Positions 9,583-19,164 of a stretch of DNA of 51,739 bases are shown here, one piece after another. Position 1 is the first letter of the stretch. Each line of letters opens with the position of its first letter. A model generated the notes under the pieces. That model searched no databases, was not told the origin of the DNA, and worked only from the letters and a program-made list of their open reading frames with translations. Position numbers and translations under genes: made by a program. The stretch comes from an uncultured Cellulophaga sp. (GTDB taxonomy: Bacteria > Bacteroidota > Bacteroidia > Flavobacteriales > Flavobacteriaceae): NCBI GenBank assembly GCA_947491225.1, contig CANLIE010000023.1, forward strand, positions 1 to 51,739. Reading direction: 5' to 3'.

Positions 9583-12500
9583 ATGAAAAAACTACACTCA
9601 CTTTTATTCTTTTTTTCTGTTTTATGTCTATCTGCTCAAGACTTTAAAATGGATTATGTACAAGATGTAAAACCTAGAAATATTGGTCCTGGAGGTATGA
9701 GCGGCCGTGTAACTGCTATTGACGTAGTACTAAGTAATCCGGATATTATATATGCTGGTACAGCTTCTGGTGGATTATGGAAATCTACTTCTGGTGGTAT
9801 AAAATGGGATCCCATTTTTGATAAAGAAGTTACTGCATCTATTGGTGCTGTTGCTATACAACAAAGTAACCCATCTGTAATTTGGGTAGGTACAGGAGAA
9901 GGGAACCCAAGAAACAGTTTAAATGGTGGCTACGGAATATACAAATCTTTAGATGGTGGCAAAAACTGGATACCAATGGGCTTAGAAAAAACCAGGCACA
10001 TACACAGAATTATAATAGACCCTACCAACCCTAACGTTATCTACGCTGGAGCAATTGGCTCTCCGTGGGGGGAACACCCTGAACGTGGTGTTTTTAAAAC
10101 CACAGATGGTGGTGTTACTTGGAAAAAAATATTGTATACAAATAATAAATCTGGTATAGCAGATTTAGTAATGGATCCAACAAACCCAAACAAGCTTATT
10201 GCTGCAATGTGGGAACACAAAAGAGATCCATGGTTTTTTAAATCTGGTGGTAGTGGCAGTGGTATGTACATAACACATGATGGCGGAGAAAACTGGAAGA
10301 AAATTACAGAAGAAGATGGTTTACCAAAAGGTGATTTAGGCCGTATTGGTATTGCTATTGCACGTAACAAGCCTACTATTGTTTATGCTTTAATTGAAGC
10401 TAAAAAAAATGCACTATACAAATCTGAGGATGGTGGATTTAAATGGAAAAAAGTTAATGATAAATCTAGTATAGGTAATAGACCTTTTTATTATTCAGAA
10501 ATTTATGTGGATCCGCAAAACGAGAATAGAATTTATTCTGTATTTACCTATATAAATGTGTCTGAGGATGGCGGTAAAAACTTTAGGCAATTAATGCCTG
10601 CTTATGGCACAGATAATGGTGTGCACCCAGACCACCATGCATGGTGGATACATCCTGAAAATGGAGAATTTATGATGGACGGTAATGATGGGGGATTAAA
10701 TATTACAAAAGATGGCGGTAAAACTTGGCGTTTTATTGGCAACTTACCTGTAGCACAATTTTACCATATTAATGTAGATAATGAATTTCCTTATAATGTT
10801 TATGGCGGTATGCAAGACAATGGTTCTTGGCGTGGTCCTGCTTTTGTTTGGAAATCTCAAGGTATACGTAATAGCTACTGGCAAGAAATTTCTTTTGGAG
10901 ACGGTTTTGATGTTGTTCCAGATTTAGATGATTCTCAATATGGTTATACTATGAGTCAACAAGGAAATGTGTCTAGATACGACTGGAAAACTGGTAATAA
11001 CTACTCTGTAAAACCAACTCCGCCCAATGCAGAAACTAAATTACGCTTTAACTGGAACTCTGCTATTGGACAAGATCCATTTGATAATTCTACTGCTTAT
11101 TTTGGTAGTCAGTTTGTGCATAAAACAACAGATAAAGGTTTAACGTGGACTATAATTTCTCCAGATTTAACAACTAATAACCCTGAAAAACAGAAACAAA
11201 GTGAAAGTGGTGGATTAACTATGGATGCTACTGGGGCAGAAAATCACTGTACTATTTTAGTGATAGAACCTTCTCCTGTAGAAAAAGATATGCTGTGGAT
11301 TGGTACTGATGATGGTCGTGTACACATTACCCAAAACGGAGGAGCTAATTGGATAGATGTTACTAAAAATATAAAAGGCCTGCCAGAAGGTTCTTGGATA
11401 CCACAAATAAAAGCATCAAACAAAAACAAAGGAGAAGCTTTATTGGTTGCTAATGATTACAGAAGATTTAATTATACTCCCTATGTATACAGAACTACTA
11501 ACTATGGTAAAAATTGGACAAGAATTGTAGATGAGAACGATGTAAAAAGTTATACTTTGGCAATTGTTGAAGATTTAGAAACACCAAATTTATTGTTTTT
11601 AGGTACAGATGATGGTTTATATGTTTCTTTTAATGCTGGTGACAAATGGGAAAAATGGACCGAAGGTTTCCCTACCGTATCTACTAAAGATTTAGTAATT
11701 CACCCAAGAGAACATGACCTTGTTATTGGTACTTTTGGTAGAGCTGCTTGGGTATTAGATGATATTAGGCCACTACGAGCAATAGCAAAAGATAAAACTA
11801 TACTTACAAAAGATATTACCTTATTTACACCTCCAACAGCATACCAAGCTGCATACCAACAACCAACAGGAAGTAGGTTTGGAGCAGATGCAATATTTAA
11901 TGGTAAAAATAAAAGAGGTGGCGCAATGCTTACTTATTTCTATAAGAAGAAAGAGAAAATAAAAAAAGTAAAAGACGATAATAAAAAAGAAGACAAAGAA
12001 ACTTCATCTGCAAAAAAAGATGGTGTGGCTTCTAAAGATTCTTTACAGTTTCATTTTTTTAAGGATAGTGAGCTAATACGTACTATTAAAATTAAAGCAC
12101 CTAAAAAAACGGGTTTACATCGTTACTACTGGAGTATGACTGAAAAAGGCCCTGAAAGACCATCTCGCAGTATACGAAAAACTAAAAGAGAGCCAAGCGG
12201 ACAACGTGTAAAACCAGGCACATACAAAGTACAATTAACATACGGTACAACTACAGAAGAAGCAATATTAACTGTAAAATCTGACCCAAGGTTAAATGTA
12301 TCTACTGCCGCTATTGACGAAGTATACAACGCTAGTAAAATATTAGCAAACTATACACAAACTGCTGCAGAAGCTGTTAAACAATTAGTAGAAAGTAAAA
12401 ATACAGCAACTAAATACAAAGCAGACTTAACTATTTTAGATAAAGAAAAATATAAAGAACAAATAAAGCTATCTACAGACATTATAAAAGAAATAGATAG

Positions 12501-12789
12501 TATTATAGCACTTTATTTAGGAAAAATAGACAAAAGACAAGGCATTACTAGAAACCCTGAAATTACAGTTACACAAAGAATTGGTGCAGCAAATAGTTAT
12601 GTGCAAAGCAGAAAATCTGGTATAACAAATACAGAAAAAAAGCTAATACAATTTGCTAAAGAAGAGTTAGAAAAAACTTTAGAAAAAACAAATACATTTT
12701 TTACAGAAAAATGGAACACGTACAAAGCTAAAATAAGCGACTTAAAAACAATTTCATTTAAAGAAATTAAAACCTTTACAATAAAATAA
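9583..12789 (+). CDS. Secreted sortilin/VPS10-like beta-propeller protein with Asp-box repeats
   Basis: A 1068-aa exported protein with a signal peptide (about 1-18, ending LSAQD). The first 720 residues hold at least nine Asp-box motifs of type S/T-x-D-G-G-x-x-W (SLDGGKNW, TTDGGVTW, THDGGENW, SEDGGFKW, TKDGGKTW, TTDKGLTW, TQNGGANW, TTNYGKNW and one near residue 70). This is the pattern of two joined ten-bladed-type propellers as in sortilin/VPS10 and BNR hydrolases. A Lys-rich, low-complexity linker (about 785-815) leads to an Ig-like segment (KPGTYKVQLTYG) and a C-terminal helical coiled region (about 900-1068). No glycosidase active site is recognisable, so calling it a hydrolase would go too far. 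Common in marine Flavobacteriia; role unknown, possibly peptide or glycan binding. Monocistronic by spacing (53 bp to YceI). Confidence 0.88.
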   Translation: MKKLHSLLFFFSVLCLSAQDFKMDYVQDVKPRNIGPGGMSGRVTAIDVVLSNPDIIYAGTASGGLWKSTSGGIKWDPIFDKEVTASIGAVAIQQSNPSVIWVGTGEGNPRNSLNGGYGIYKSLDGGKNWIPMGLEKTRHIHRIIIDPTNPNVIYAGAIGSPWGEHPERGVFKTTDGGVTWKKILYTNNKSGIADLVMDPTNPNKLIAAMWEHKRDPWFFKSGGSGSGMYITHDGGENWKKITEEDGLPKGDLGRIGIAIARNKPTIVYALIEAKKNALYKSEDGGFKWKKVNDKSSIGNRPFYYSEIYVDPQNENRIYSVFTYINVSEDGGKNFRQLMPAYGTDNGVHPDHHAWWIHPENGEFMMDGNDGGLNITKDGGKTWRFIGNLPVAQFYHINVDNEFPYNVYGGMQDNGSWRGPAFVWKSQGIRNSYWQEISFGDGFDVVPDLDDSQYGYTMSQQGNVSRYDWKTGNNYSVKPTPPNAETKLRFNWNSAIGQDPFDNSTAYFGSQFVHKTTDKGLTWTIISPDLTTNNPEKQKQSESGGLTMDATGAENHCTILVIEPSPVEKDMLWIGTDDGRVHITQNGGANWIDVTKNIKGLPEGSWIPQIKASNKNKGEALLVANDYRRFNYTPYVYRTTNYGKNWTRIVDENDVKSYTLAIVEDLETPNLLFLGTDDGLYVSFNAGDKWEKWTEGFPTVSTKDLVIHPREHDLVIGTFGRAAWVLDDIRPLRAIAKDKTILTKDITLFTPPTAYQAAYQQPTGSRFGADAIFNGKNKRGGAMLTYFYKKKEKIKKVKDDNKKEDKETSSAKKDGVASKDSLQFHFFKDSELIRTIKIKAPKKTGLHRYYWSMTEKGPERPSRSIRKTKREPSGQRVKPGTYKVQLTYGTTTEEAILTVKSDPRLNVSTAAIDEVYNASKILANYTQTAAEAVKQLVESKNTATKYKADLTILDKEKYKEQIKLSTDIIKEIDSIIALYLGKIDKRQGITRNPEITVTQRIGAANSYVQSRKSGITNTEKKLIQFAKEELEKTLEKTNTFFTEKWNTYKAKISDLKTISFKEIKTFTIK

Positions 12790-12842
12790 TAAGGATAAGA
12801 GTAATAGATTTTTTACCTTTATATTTTAAAATTTATAACACT

Positions 12843-13493
12843 ATGAAAAAAATAAAATTAGTATGTGTAAGTTTGTTAGCCGTTACAACTTTTAGTTGTA
12901 AAAATGCAAGCAAAGAGCATTCTCCTAATCCAGATAACAAGCAAACAAATAAAACTGAGAAAGAACATTCTCAATATTCTTTAGTTGTAGATTCTACAAA
13001 AGCTAGTTTTACAGCATATAAAACTACAGATAGATTACCTGTTGGCGGAATATTTAAAACTATTAACATTACTAAATCTAATACTGGTGCTACGGCATTA
13101 GAAGCTTTAAACGGTACAGAATTTAGTATTCCTGTTAGTAGTTTATTTACAAATGACCCAACTAAAACAAGAGATCCTAAATTATTAGAGTTCTTTTTTG
13201 GTGCATTAAAAAACACAGAATTAATTTCTGGCGTTTTAAAAGTAGTAGATGACAAAACTTCTTTAGACATTACACTAAATGGGGAAACAGCTAACATACC
13301 GTTAAATACTGAAAAATTAGCAGATAATAAATATACTTTTACTGGTGTAATGAATTTGAGTAAATGGAATGCTTTAGATGCAGTTGCATCCATTAACAAA
13401 GCCTGTGAGGCATTACATACTGGTGCAGATGGTATAAGTAAAACCTGGGATGATGTTGCCATTAAAGGAGAGATACTTTTAATAAAAAAGTAA
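12843..13493 (+). CDS. YceI-like domain lipoprotein
   Basis: A 216-aa protein with a signal peptide ending in a lipobox (TFSC at about 17-20), then a Lys/Asn-rich linker and a YceI-like lipocalin-fold domain (about 48-216). Family features visible are the alternating beta strands starting at YSLVVDSTKASFTAYK, and MNLSKWNALDAVASIN near residue 165. YceI proteins bind long isoprenoid chains or similar lipids in the periplasm. It follows the sortilin-like gene by 53 bp on the same strand and is closed by a strong terminator. Confidence 0.85.
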   Translation: MKKIKLVCVSLLAVTTFSCKNASKEHSPNPDNKQTNKTEKEHSQYSLVVDSTKASFTAYKTTDRLPVGGIFKTINITKSNTGATALEALNGTEFSIPVSSLFTNDPTKTRDPKLLEFFFGALKNTELISGVLKVVDDKTSLDITLNGETANIPLNTEKLADNKYTFTGVMNLSKWNALDAVASINKACEALHTGADGISKTWDDVAIKGEILLIKK

Positions 13494-13518
13494 TTTTTGT
13501 TAATTCAAAGCAAACAAT

Positions 13519-13549
13519 AAAAAAGCTACGTTAAAACGTAGCTTTTTTT
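13519..13549 (+). terminator. Intrinsic terminator after the YceI gene
   Basis: Stem AAAAGCTACG / CGTAGCTTTT with a TTAAAA loop, followed by a T-run. It lies 25 bases past the YceI stop. Confidence 0.85.
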
Positions 13550-13627
13550 GCTTATTGTGACGTCATTTTTCTAATCATTAGATTAACGTAAGTATTTAAT
13601 TATCTAACTTAGCATAAAAAATAATTT

Positions 13628-14809
13628 ATGAACCCATCTTCTAGTGGTTGGATTGATAAGTTTGGACATATAGTAGCCAATAGCAATACCACTTATAGTA
13701 GTTTTATTGATCTATATAATGATTTGTGTAAAACAGGATTTGTATATGGGATACACATTAAATGGTTAGATTTTATTCCAATAACGCATACACCTACTGA
13801 AGATGAGAACGCAAAAGCTAATTTGATTTCTGCTCTCTATTATACATATGTATTGGAGTATAATGATGAAAATTATAATAATTTTATTCTTAAAGTCATT
13901 TATTTTTATGAAATGCTGGGCGTTAATTCTTCTTTTTTTGAAAAAATGCTTTCTGGCTCAAAAGCAAGCAACAAATTAGAACTATTAATACGCTCTAGAG
14001 TTTTCTTAGAAGATAATCTAATCAATAAAACATTTGGCAGTAGTGTTTCTAATACCCTGTTATTTGTTGATGTGCTAGTTTTTAAACGATTCTTAAAAGA
14101 TGAAAATAAATGTAAAGAATATGCAGAAGAGATAGAGTATATTTTAATTAATCTAGTTCATCATACTTTAAACTCAAAACAACAACAAAAATATGATGAA
14201 AGATTAAGCTATTTATTTATAGCATCACTATCATTTCTAAGTGACAAAGAACATCATTTTGATACTAATTATAAAGAGCGTTTAGTTGGTAAATTTTCTA
14301 AAATAGAGTACCAATTTTTAATGGATATAGTATGCGTAACTGCATGGGAAGATCAGACCTTAGATTATATAGAATCTGAATTTGTTTTTGGTATTGCAAA
14401 TGACCTTAATTTTTCTGAAAGTGAAGTAAAAGAATCACTAGAAAAAGTTGCTGTTTTTTTTGAAAAGAATGCATCAAAAATTCCACATTTAAAAGACCAT
14501 AATTTAGCTGAAAAATTTTATGAAAACACTTCTAAATTTGTTAATAAATTAATACTTAGAAACAGTAAAAGATTACAAAAAGAACTATCTGAAAGTAAAG
14601 AATTAGTTGCTCTTATTTCTAAATCTACCACCACTAATTTAAGTGTAGAAGAAAAGAGGAAAGTTCAGAATCAATTACTAGATATTTTTAAAAGCATTCC
14701 ATCTTTAGCTATATTTATTCTACCGGGTGGTGCAATTTTACTTCCTATTTTTATTAAGCTAATTCCTAAATTACTACCTTCATCTTTTGATGAGAATAGA
14801 ATTGATTAA
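13628..14809 (+). CDS. LETM1-related protein
   Basis: A 393-aa protein matching the flavobacterial group called LETM1-related biofilm-associated protein. The diagnostic part is the C-terminal segment (about 350-385), where two hydrophobic Pro-rich motifs (SIPSLAIFILPGGAILLPIF, KLIPKLLPSSF) repeat the LETM1 signature of the mitochondrial ion-transport protein. The rest is helical; a TerB-like stretch around 215-260 (DIVCVTAWEDQTLDYIESE) is possible. There is no signal peptide. The hydrophobic C-terminus may sit in the membrane. Monocistronic between two terminator or spacer regions. Biochemical role unknown. Confidence 0.75.
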   Translation: MNPSSSGWIDKFGHIVANSNTTYSSFIDLYNDLCKTGFVYGIHIKWLDFIPITHTPTEDENAKANLISALYYTYVLEYNDENYNNFILKVIYFYEMLGVNSSFFEKMLSGSKASNKLELLIRSRVFLEDNLINKTFGSSVSNTLLFVDVLVFKRFLKDENKCKEYAEEIEYILINLVHHTLNSKQQQKYDERLSYLFIASLSFLSDKEHHFDTNYKERLVGKFSKIEYQFLMDIVCVTAWEDQTLDYIESEFVFGIANDLNFSESEVKESLEKVAVFFEKNASKIPHLKDHNLAEKFYENTSKFVNKLILRNSKRLQKELSESKELVALISKSTTTNLSVEEKRKVQNQLLDIFKSIPSLAIFILPGGAILLPIFIKLIPKLLPSSFDENRID

Positions 14810-14905
14810 AATTAAGATTTTCATACAAATAACGCATCATAGGCAAAACCTATACTCCTCCATATAACATTACCTAATTACTAAAATTCAACTACTTAAT
14901 ATAAT

Positions 14906-15661
14906 TTACTCTAACCATAATTTAAAGTCTTTTACTTTTTCCCTACTAACAATAATTTCTGTATCATTATATTTATTCAGTATTATTTTTAGCCTAGAAT
15001 TTGTATAAGAAACTATATCTTTAATGTAATTAATGTTAACATAAAATTTACGACTTACCCTAAAAAAGTTTTTAGGTTCTAGTTCTGATTCTAAATTCTC
15101 AAGGGTAAGATCTAACAGATAATTTCTACCATCTTTAGTAGCCGCATATGTGCCCTTATTTTCGCTATAAAAACACTCTATCTCATCTGCGTTTATAATT
15201 TTTATATGTTGACCTACCTTAACTGTAAATCGTTTTTTATACTCACGTTCTATTGGGTTAACTAGCAACCTTTTTATATCTTCAAAATCTACAGATATTT
15301 GAGCCTTAGAAGAGGTCATATCTTTATACTTTTTTACTGCAATTTCTAGCTCATCATCATCAATGGGTTTTAGTAGATAATCTATACTATTTAACTTAAA
15401 TGCTTGTAGTGCATATTCATCATAAGCAGTAGTAAAAATAATAGCACTTTTAACATCTACTTTTTCAAAAATTTCAAAAGATAAACCATCTGATAATTGT
15501 ATGTCTAAAAAAATTAAATCTGGATGTTTGTTTTTATTAAACCAGGTTATGGATTCTTCTACAGAATGCAACATTGTAGAAACTTTTACATCTAATTCTG
15601 CAAGCAATCTACTTAAACGTCTTGCAGCTGGTTTTTCATCTTCTATAATTATTACATTCAT
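14906..15661 (-). CDS. LytTR-family response regulator
   Basis: A 251-aa response regulator. The receiver domain (1-120) has acidic residues E7/D8/E9, phospho-acceptor D53 (in IFLDIQL), conserved Thr in FTTAYDEYAL (about 81) and Lys in DYLLKPID (about 103). The LytTR DNA-binding domain covers about 145-250 (FTVKVGQHIKIIN, FYSENKGTYA, FFRVSRKFYVNINYI). It is the output partner of the 2TM-fused histidine kinase four genes upstream on the same strand; three small 2TM genes lie between them, so the five genes form one module. LytTR regulators bind direct-repeat promoters; the target is not visible here. Confidence 0.9.
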   Translation of the reverse strand: MNVIIIEDEKPAARRLSRLLAELDVKVSTMLHSVEESITWFNKNKHPDLIFLDIQLSDGLSFEIFEKVDVKSAIIFTTAYDEYALQAFKLNSIDYLLKPIDDDELEIAVKKYKDMTSSKAQISVDFEDIKRLLVNPIEREYKKRFTVKVGQHIKIINADEIECFYSENKGTYAATKDGRNYLLDLTLENLESELEPKNFFRVSRKFYVNINYIKDIVSYTNSRLKIILNKYNDTEIIVSREKVKDFKLWLE

Positions 15662-15755
15662 TGGTACGGTTATTTAGTTATTGTTGGTAACATAGAAAAA
15701 ATTAATCTAAGACTACCTGTTCTATTTATTTAAATTAAGATTCTGTATTTTAAAA

Positions 15756-16097
15756 CTACATATATTTTGTATCGTTATCTTCTTCCATATATTTTTTAAT
15801 TTGGTGTTGCTCCCAATTTTCATAAAAACGAAACTTGTCTTTAAAAACATAAAGTCCATGACAGATTAAACCAAATAACCAAAGTAATGGCATTACAGTC
15901 ATATTAACATCTATCCAATGTGTAATGTTTTTCCCTATAGAATTAAATTCAATAGAGAAGATATCAAACATCTTAAATCTAACAATTAAGACCACAATAT
16001 TAACTACCAAAAACCAAGCTAAATGATTGTAAAAATCTTTAATTTTTTTTACTTTTATCTCTACTCTTTCTAATTTACTCAATGGTATTTTTTTCAT
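15756..16097 (-). CDS. Small 2TM-domain membrane protein
   Basis: About 113 aa. The start chosen is the ATG at 16097 (MKKIPLSKLE), which leaves one base to the stop of the gene before it; the longer frame upstream would overlap that gene by about 90 bases. Two membrane helices (HLAWFLVVNIVVLIV and MPLLWLFGLICHGLYVF) are followed by the shared tail W-E-x-x-x-I-x-x-Y-M-E (ENWEQHQIKKYMEE). The 2TM domain is typical of Bacteroidota and has no known biochemical function. It is one of four tandem copies in this module. Confidence 0.8.
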   Translation of the reverse strand: MKKIPLSKLERVEIKVKKIKDFYNHLAWFLVVNIVVLIVRFKMFDIFSIEFNSIGKNITHWIDVNMTVMPLLWLFGLICHGLYVFKDKFRFYENWEQHQIKKYMEEDNDTKYM

Positions 16098-16098
16098 T

Positions 16099-16428
16099 TT
16101 ATTTCTTTTTAAAAAAATCTTCTGATTCTCTTTTTTCTTTTTCCATATATTTTTGTATTTGACGTTGTTCCCAATCTTTTCCAAAAAAAGGCATATTACC
16201 AGAGGCTTGGTAATAATGTGCTAACAGTCCTATTCCCCAGAAAAAAGGAGTAAAAAATGATCCAAAATGGAAAAAATCATTCCATCCAGAGTGGTATATG
16301 ATATTTCCCATAATAAAAGCATTTACAAGTACATACACCATTAAATGAATATAAAATCCTTTAATTTCCTCTACTTGTTTTTTTGCTCTTTCTAGCTTAA
16401 CATTATTATAATCTTTCATTATTTCCAT
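16099..16428 (-). CDS. Small 2TM-domain membrane protein
   Basis: About 109 aa (or 106 if translation begins at the second Met, 16419). The second start overlaps the previous stop as TAATG, a usual sign of coupled translation, so both starts are possible. Two membrane helices (IHLMVYVLVNAFIMGNIIY and SFFTPFFWGIGLLAHYY) and the tail FFGKDWEQRQIQKYME show the same architecture as its neighbours. Probable result of tandem duplication. Confidence 0.8.
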   Translation of the reverse strand: MEIMKDYNNVKLERAKKQVEEIKGFYIHLMVYVLVNAFIMGNIIYHSGWNDFFHFGSFFTPFFWGIGLLAHYYQASGNMPFFGKDWEQRQIQKYMEKEKRESEDFFKKK

Positions 16429-16724
16429 TTTTTATTTGTTTCTTCCTCCTCTTTCATTAGCTCATTAATTTTCTTCCGCTCCCAGTCTCTTCCCATAAAT
16501 GGGAAAAAATTAAATACTTTTATTGCTTTAAAAATAAGGCTAATGCTTAGTCCTAGTACAACCCATAAAAACCAAGGGTTATTAAACTCGTTTACATAAT
16601 AATTTATGGCTGCCACTACAGCTATTGTAAATGCTGAAGATATTATTTTGTTATAAAATTCTTTTTCGTCTTTTACACGTTCTTTTGCTCTTATGTATTT
16701 ATCTTCAGTATTATTAGGCTCCAT
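16419..16724 (-). CDS. Small 2TM-domain membrane protein
   Basis: 101 aa with the 2TM pattern: an N-terminal charged helix (RAKERVKDEKEFYNKI), TM helices (SSAFTIAVVAAINYYV and WFLWVVLGLSISLIFKAI), and the tail FMGRDWERKKINELMKEEEE. It diverges most from the other copies in the last residues. It lies 33 bp downstream of the histidine kinase gene and overlaps the next 2TM gene, so it is part of one transcript. Confidence 0.8.
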   Translation of the reverse strand: MEPNNTEDKYIRAKERVKDEKEFYNKIISSAFTIAVVAAINYYVNEFNNPWFLWVVLGLSISLIFKAIKVFNFFPFMGRDWERKKINELMKEEEETNKKWK

Positions 16725-16757
16725 AGTTATTTTATTAAGGTTGGTTATAGTGTTGTT

Positions 16758-18080
16758 TTAAAATTTATCGTCTTCCATATATTGCTTAATCTTACGATTT
16801 TCCCAGTTTCTGCCAAACAATGGATTGTAACCAAAAGCTTCCATACCATGAGCTGCTAGTCCCAAACCCCATCCAAAAGCTGGAAATATAGACCATGGAA
16901 AATCAGTAGTTTTGTAGTTTAACCATATTAAAAATGGGATTACAAAACAGTATGATACTAAGTTGTACGTAAATCCTTTTATTTTTTCTACTCGTTCTTT
17001 TGCGCGTTGGTAGCGTTTTTCATCTAAATGTACTTTTTGCGTTTCCATAATTGATACTTGTTTGGTTAATATTGGCAAGTGAACACTAAATTCTGTTGTG
17101 TCTTTGTTGATAATTACTTTTCTATCTGTTAACATTTGGTAGCGTTGATGTATGTTTTTTAACCCTACACCACTACTCTTTTTAACTACTTTTTTCTCTT
17201 GTAAATTATTACTCACAATTAGCATATTATCTATTTCTTCAACCCTTAGGTGCAATGGTTTATTAGGTGATACTATATTGTGTTTTACTGCATTCTCTAA
17301 CAATAATTGTAAAGACAATGGTATTATTTTAGCATCTGGATTACTGCTCTTTTCTGGTACATCAAAAACAATACTGTTTTCAAACCTCATTTTTAATAAG
17401 CGTATGTATGTTTTAGCAAACTGTAATTCTTCATCTACAGTAACCAAATCTTTATTTTTCTGTTCTAAAACGTACCTATATACTTTAGATAAAGACGTAG
17501 TAAATTTTTGTGCCTGAAATGGATCTTCGTCTATTAAACTCGTAAGCACGTTTAAGCTGTTAAATAAAAAATGTGGATCTAATTGGTTTTTTAATGCATC
17601 AAACTTTGCTGATGCTGTACCTGCTATTATTTTTTGTTCTTTTATTTTTGAGTCTTGTATGTACTTGTAAAAATAATAAGCGTGTAATGCTAAAGAAACC
17701 ACTATAGATATTAGCAATGCCACCATATAAGGAGATAGTGTTTGGTTGTTTACATAATACTCTACACTTGTACCAAAAAGAACAATTGCAATTATAAATT
17801 TTACTATTGCAAAAGCAATAATTGTAAGTAATATAGAGCCAAATGCACCAAACCACAATCTCTTTTTTGGCTGATTTTCCCAGCTATAAACACTAGATAT
17901 ATACTGAAAATAATATGCATTTACGCTACTTAAAACAAAAGAATATAAAAAGCTAATAGCTGCTCCACGCAATGATTTAATTAAAGAAAAACCATCATTA
18001 ATAGAACCTAATACATTTATAATTGTTAATGCAATTGTAATGTAAATGCTTATTTTAAATATTTTTTTTAGGTTGAACAT
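16758..18080 (-). CDS. LytS-like sensor histidine kinase fused to a C-terminal 2TM domain
   Basis: A 440-aa membrane kinase. About four TM helices lie in the first 140 residues, followed by a His_kinase (PF06580-type) domain with phospho-acceptor H170 in LDPHFLFNSLN, an N-box Asn in LLENAVKHN (N263) and a G-box SSGVGLKNIHQRY (about 307-319). Normal kinases of this family end soon after that. Here the chain continues through a linker (about 335-350) into a complete 2TM domain (about 352-440) ending FGRNWENRKIKQYMEDD, like the three small proteins encoded just downstream. It is the first gene of a five-gene unit ending in the LytTR regulator. The extra domain suggests that kinase and small 2TM proteins interact in the membrane; this is inference. 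Confidence 0.88.
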   Translation of the reverse strand: MFNLKKIFKISIYITIALTIINVLGSINDGFSLIKSLRGAAISFLYSFVLSSVNAYYFQYISSVYSWENQPKKRLWFGAFGSILLTIIAFAIVKFIIAIVLFGTSVEYYVNNQTLSPYMVALLISIVVSLALHAYYFYKYIQDSKIKEQKIIAGTASAKFDALKNQLDPHFLFNSLNVLTSLIDEDPFQAQKFTTSLSKVYRYVLEQKNKDLVTVDEELQFAKTYIRLLKMRFENSIVFDVPEKSSNPDAKIIPLSLQLLLENAVKHNIVSPNKPLHLRVEEIDNMLIVSNNLQEKKVVKKSSGVGLKNIHQRYQMLTDRKVIINKDTTEFSVHLPILTKQVSIMETQKVHLDEKRYQRAKERVEKIKGFTYNLVSYCFVIPFLIWLNYKTTDFPWSIFPAFGWGLGLAAHGMEAFGYNPLFGRNWENRKIKQYMEDDKF

Positions 18081-18276
18081 TTTTAATTTGATTTTCCTCT
18101 AAATTACTAAATATTTACTGTTCTTATCTGCTACAAAGTTGTTGTATTGGTTGCATTATACAAATAAATTAAAACCCAACTGTAAATAATTACAGATGAA
18201 TTGCAAATAACTATGCTTTACTGTATTTTAACGTATAAACCTATAGCTTTTAAAGTCACAAAGTAAAACAAACTGC

Positions 18277-18284
18277 TATCTTTG
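18277..18284 (+). promoter_or_regulatory. TAnnTTTG -7 element upstream of rluF
   Basis: TATCTTTG lies 20 bases before the rluF start codon. No clear TTG -33 box is seen at the right spacing, so this is a partial match only. Confidence 0.4.
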
Positions 18285-18304
18285 TTACCAGAGAAGTAAT
18301 TAAA

Positions 18305-19042
18305 ATGAAAGAAATACAGGCTACTAGAATTAACAAATACCTTAGCGAGGTTGGTTATTGTTCTCGCAGGGCAGCAGACAAACTAATAAATGAAGGCAGA
18401 GTTACAATCAATGGCAAAGTTCCAGAAATGGGTACAAAAATTATTTCTACAGATGAAGTACATGTAGATGGCTTACTAATTTCTGAACCTAAAGAAGATT
18501 TTGTTTACCTAGCATTTAACAAACCCGTGGGTATTGTGTGCACTACAGATACGCGTGTGGAAAAAGACAACATTATAGAATATATAAATTACCCCAAACG
18601 TATTTTTCCTATAGGCAGATTAGACAAACCTAGTGAAGGTCTAATATTTTTGACTAACGATGGTGATATTGTCAATAAAATTTTGCGTGCTAGAAACCAT
18701 CATGAAAAAGAATATATTGTAAAAGTTGACAAAATCATTACTGATGATTTTATACACCATATGAGTAATGGAATCCCTATTTTAGATACCATAACCAGAA
18801 AATGCAAAGTTGAACAATTAGGAAAATATGAATTTAAAATAATTCTAACGCAAGGGCTAAATAGACAAATTAGAAGAATGACTGAGTACTTAGGGTACAA
18901 TGTTGTAAAACTAAAAAGAACCAGAATTATGAACATCTCTCTGGACATAGCTGTAGGACAATGGAGAGATTTCACAAAAGATGAATTAATAGAAATAAAT
19001 AAATTAGTATCGTCTTCAACAAAAACATATAATAATGAATAA
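18305..19042 (+). CDS. rluF: 23S rRNA pseudouridine(2604) synthase RluF
   Basis: A 245-aa RNA-modifying enzyme. An N-terminal S4 RNA-binding domain (about 8-55; [20 protein letters not shown]) precedes the RsuA/RluB/E/F-type catalytic domain with the catalytic Asp in [11 protein letters not shown] (D107). The following [14 protein letters not shown] and [10 protein letters not shown] blocks point to the RluF branch rather than RluB or RsuA. It isomerises a uridine in 23S rRNA helix 74 (U2604 in E. coli numbering). A TATCTTTG element at 18277-18284 is a likely -7 promoter box. Confidence 0.87.
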   Translation: MKEIQATRINKYLSEVGYCSRRAADKLINEGRVTINGKVPEMGTKIISTDEVHVDGLLISEPKEDFVYLAFNKPVGIVCTTDTRVEKDNIIEYINYPKRIFPIGRLDKPSEGLIFLTNDGDIVNKILRARNHHEKEYIVKVDKIITDDFIHHMSNGIPILDTITRKCKVEQLGKYEFKIILTQGLNRQIRRMTEYLGYNVVKLKRTRIMNISLDIAVGQWRDFTKDELIEINKLVSSSTKTYNNE

Positions 19043-19164
19043 ATCTTATTGCTAATTTGTAACTTCTTTTACGTACTTGCCCTAACTAACTATGAAATAT
19101 CTAAATAAGAAATTCACAAACCAAAAGGCACTTTTAATAGGGTACTAACTACAAAAAAGTAACA

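Noticed and set aside
12971-13462. Minus-strand open frame opposite the YceI gene
   Set aside because: It lacks family features and lies completely within the lipoprotein gene, which has a signal peptide and a terminator.
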